Shown here: positions 4,811 to 5,870 of the stretch, piece after piece
Numbering within the stretch: the stretch's first letter is position 1
Layout of the letters: every line of letters starts with the position of its first letter
Assembly: GCA_023257755.1 (NCBI GenBank)
Contig: JALRBM010000011.1
Span: 1-5,870, forward strand
Reading direction: 5' to 3'
Origin: Candidatus Saccharimonadia bacterium
GTDB lineage: Bacteria; Patescibacteriota; Saccharimonadia; Saccharimonadales; Saccharimonadaceae
DNA: 5,870 nucleotides
Notes under the pieces: generated by a model
Seen by the model: the letters and a program-made list of their open reading frames with translations, nothing else
What the model was told of the DNA's origin: nothing
The model's database searches: none
Program-made: the position numbers and the translations under genes

Positions 4811-5870
4811 ATGGCGACACTTCAAGATTACCGCGATGAGCGGCTTCGAAAACTAGAGCAATTAAAGGAGCTGGGAATCAATCCGTACCCGGCCGAAGCG
4901 CACCGAACGCACAACGCGGGCGATGTTACGCATAAGTTTGACGAACTGGACGGTCAGACAGTAACTGTCGCCGGACGCGTGGCCGGGATCCGCAGCTTTG
5001 GTAAGCTGGCATTTCTCGTGCTCCGTGACTTTAGCGGCCAAGTGCAACTCTTCCTGCGTGACGGCGATGTGGCCGAACTGGATGGGCCGCGTGGCATCGT
5101 GGGCATAAAGGAAGTGTCCCTTCTTGATACAGGTGATTTTGTCGAGGCCACCGGTGAAGTCATCAAAACCAAAACCGGCGAGATATCGGTGGGAGTAAAG
5201 ACCCTCCGATTACTGACAAAGGCGCTACGGCCGACGCCAACAGAGCTGACCAATAAGGAAGAGCGCCTTCGCCGCCGCTATGTCGACATGAACGTTAATA
5301 AGGAAGTGCGCGAACGGTTTGTGCGCCGGTCCAAGTTCTGGGGCGCAACCCGGGATTTTTTGAACGAAAACGGCTTTCTTGAAATCAATGTTCCGGTCCT
5401 GGAGCACACAACCGGCGGCGCCGACGCCAATCCGTTTGTGACACATATGGACGCGCTCGATCAGGATTTTTATCTTCGGATAAGTCACGAATTGCCGCTA
5501 AAAAGGTTGCTCGGTGCGGGATTTGAGAAGGTCTACGACCTGGGTCCACGGTTTCGGAACGAGAATTACAGCGACGAGCACTTACCCGAGCATGTAGCAA
5601 TGGAGTGGTATTGGGCCTACGCCAACTGGGAAGACGGTATGAAATTTACCCAGGAGATGATTCGCCGCGTTGCCGACGCGACATGGGGCAAACGGGAATT
5701 TACGTTGGCAAACGGCCAGCAGGTCAATCTGGGTCTGGACGGCGAGGACTGGCCGCGGCTTAGTTTTGTCGAGTTGATTCGGGAACGATATGGTCTCGAT
5801 GTATTTACGTGCACGCTGGAAGAGGCGGTGGCCGAGCTAAAGAAAATCGGTGGTGAAGTGGAGAAAATCG
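4811..5870 (+). CDS. lysS: Lysine--tRNA ligase (class II), N-terminal 353 residues, truncated by the window end
   Basis: The open frame from ATG 4811 runs off the window. Full LysRS is about 490-510 aa, so roughly 150 residues including motif 3 are missing. The protein begins with a short helix (LQDYRDERLRKLEQLKELG) and an OB-fold anticodon-binding domain (about 49-137, with VAGRVAGIRSFGKLAF). The class II catalytic domain starts at about 152 with RRRYVDM. The motif 1 region is at about 176-200 and the substrate loop TTGGADANPFVTHMDALD at 200-217. 'FYLRISHELPLKRLLGAGFEKV' (220-241) leads to motif 2 at about 242-270. Motif 2 reads FRNENYSDEHLPEHVAMEWY, where well-studied bacterial LysRSs have FRNEG, then HNPEF; the Arg and Glu that contact ATP remain. 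The WPRLSFVELI segment (314-323) is normal for LysRS. The enzyme charges tRNA-Lys. Upstream is a 119-base divergent spacer; no ribosome-binding site is visible. LysRS is much more likely than AspRS or AsnRS, given the OB-fold and GGADANPF. Confidence 0.93.
   Translation, partial: MATLQDYRDERLRKLEQLKELGINPYPAEAHRTHNAGDVTHKFDELDGQTVTVAGRVAGIRSFGKLAFLVLRDFSGQVQLFLRDGDVAELDGPRGIVGIKEVSLLDTGDFVEATGEVIKTKTGEISVGVKTLRLLTKALRPTPTELTNKEERLRRRYVDMNVNKEVRERFVRRSKFWGATRDFLNENGFLEINVPVLEHTTGGADANPFVTHMDALDQDFYLRISHELPLKRLLGAGFEKVYDLGPRFRNENYSDEHLPEHVAMEWYWAYANWEDGMKFTQEMIRRVADATWGKREFTLANGQQVNLGLDGEDWPRLSFVELIRERYGLDVFTCTLEEAVAELKKIGGEVEKI

Noticed and set aside
1..5870. Alternative genetic code (UGA as glycine)
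   Set aside because: UGA ends the CPBP gene and proS at the expected family lengths and does not occur within any conserved frame.
1..5870. CRISPR array, insertion sequence, tRNA gene or prophage remnant
   Set aside because: No spaced direct repeats, transposase motifs, terminal inverted repeats with target duplication, or tRNA cloverleaf were seen on either strand.

Overview
The window is a compact bacterial housekeeping locus with roughly balanced base composition. It is mostly plus-strand, with one inverted gene. All genes read with the standard bacterial code: UGA ends two of them and none contains an internal UGA, so the UGA-glycine code of Gracilibacteria/Absconditabacteria is excluded. 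A prolyl-tRNA synthetase lacking the editing insertion, a LysRS with an unusual motif 2, and an uppS-rseP junction without cdsA or dxr together suggest a reduced-genome lineage. Candidate Phyla Radiation/Patescibacteria, possibly Saccharibacteria, is my best guess. This is inference from protein character, not from any search.

Layout: (1) 1-2095 is an envelope block. It holds the 3' end of uppS (undecaprenyl diphosphate synthase), rseP (site-2 protease) starting on the base after the uppS stop, and a CPBP-family intramembrane protease overlapping rseP by 23 bases. (2) 2096-2192 is a spacer with a GC-rich hairpin and T-run. (3) 2193-3984 holds proS and greA, separated by a 94-base AT-rich spacer. 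(4) 3993-4691 on the minus strand is an unrecognised 232-aa protein, convergent with greA and divergent from lysS. It has a good extended -10 promoter and codon usage unlike its neighbours. (5) 4811-5870 is the first 353 codons of lysS, cut by the window edge.

The uppS product makes the lipid carrier for cell-wall precursors, and the two membrane proteases probably process or remove membrane proteins. ProRS and LysRS charge tRNAs, and GreA rescues backtracked RNA polymerase. These genes look like core physiology. The one real unknown is the inverted gene between greA and lysS. I see no CRISPR array, transposase, tRNA or rRNA gene, phage gene or recognisable defence system. The most interesting points are the orphan gene with its promoter/operator region, the hairpin shared by its 3' end and greA's, and the pairing of two unrelated intramembrane metalloproteases.
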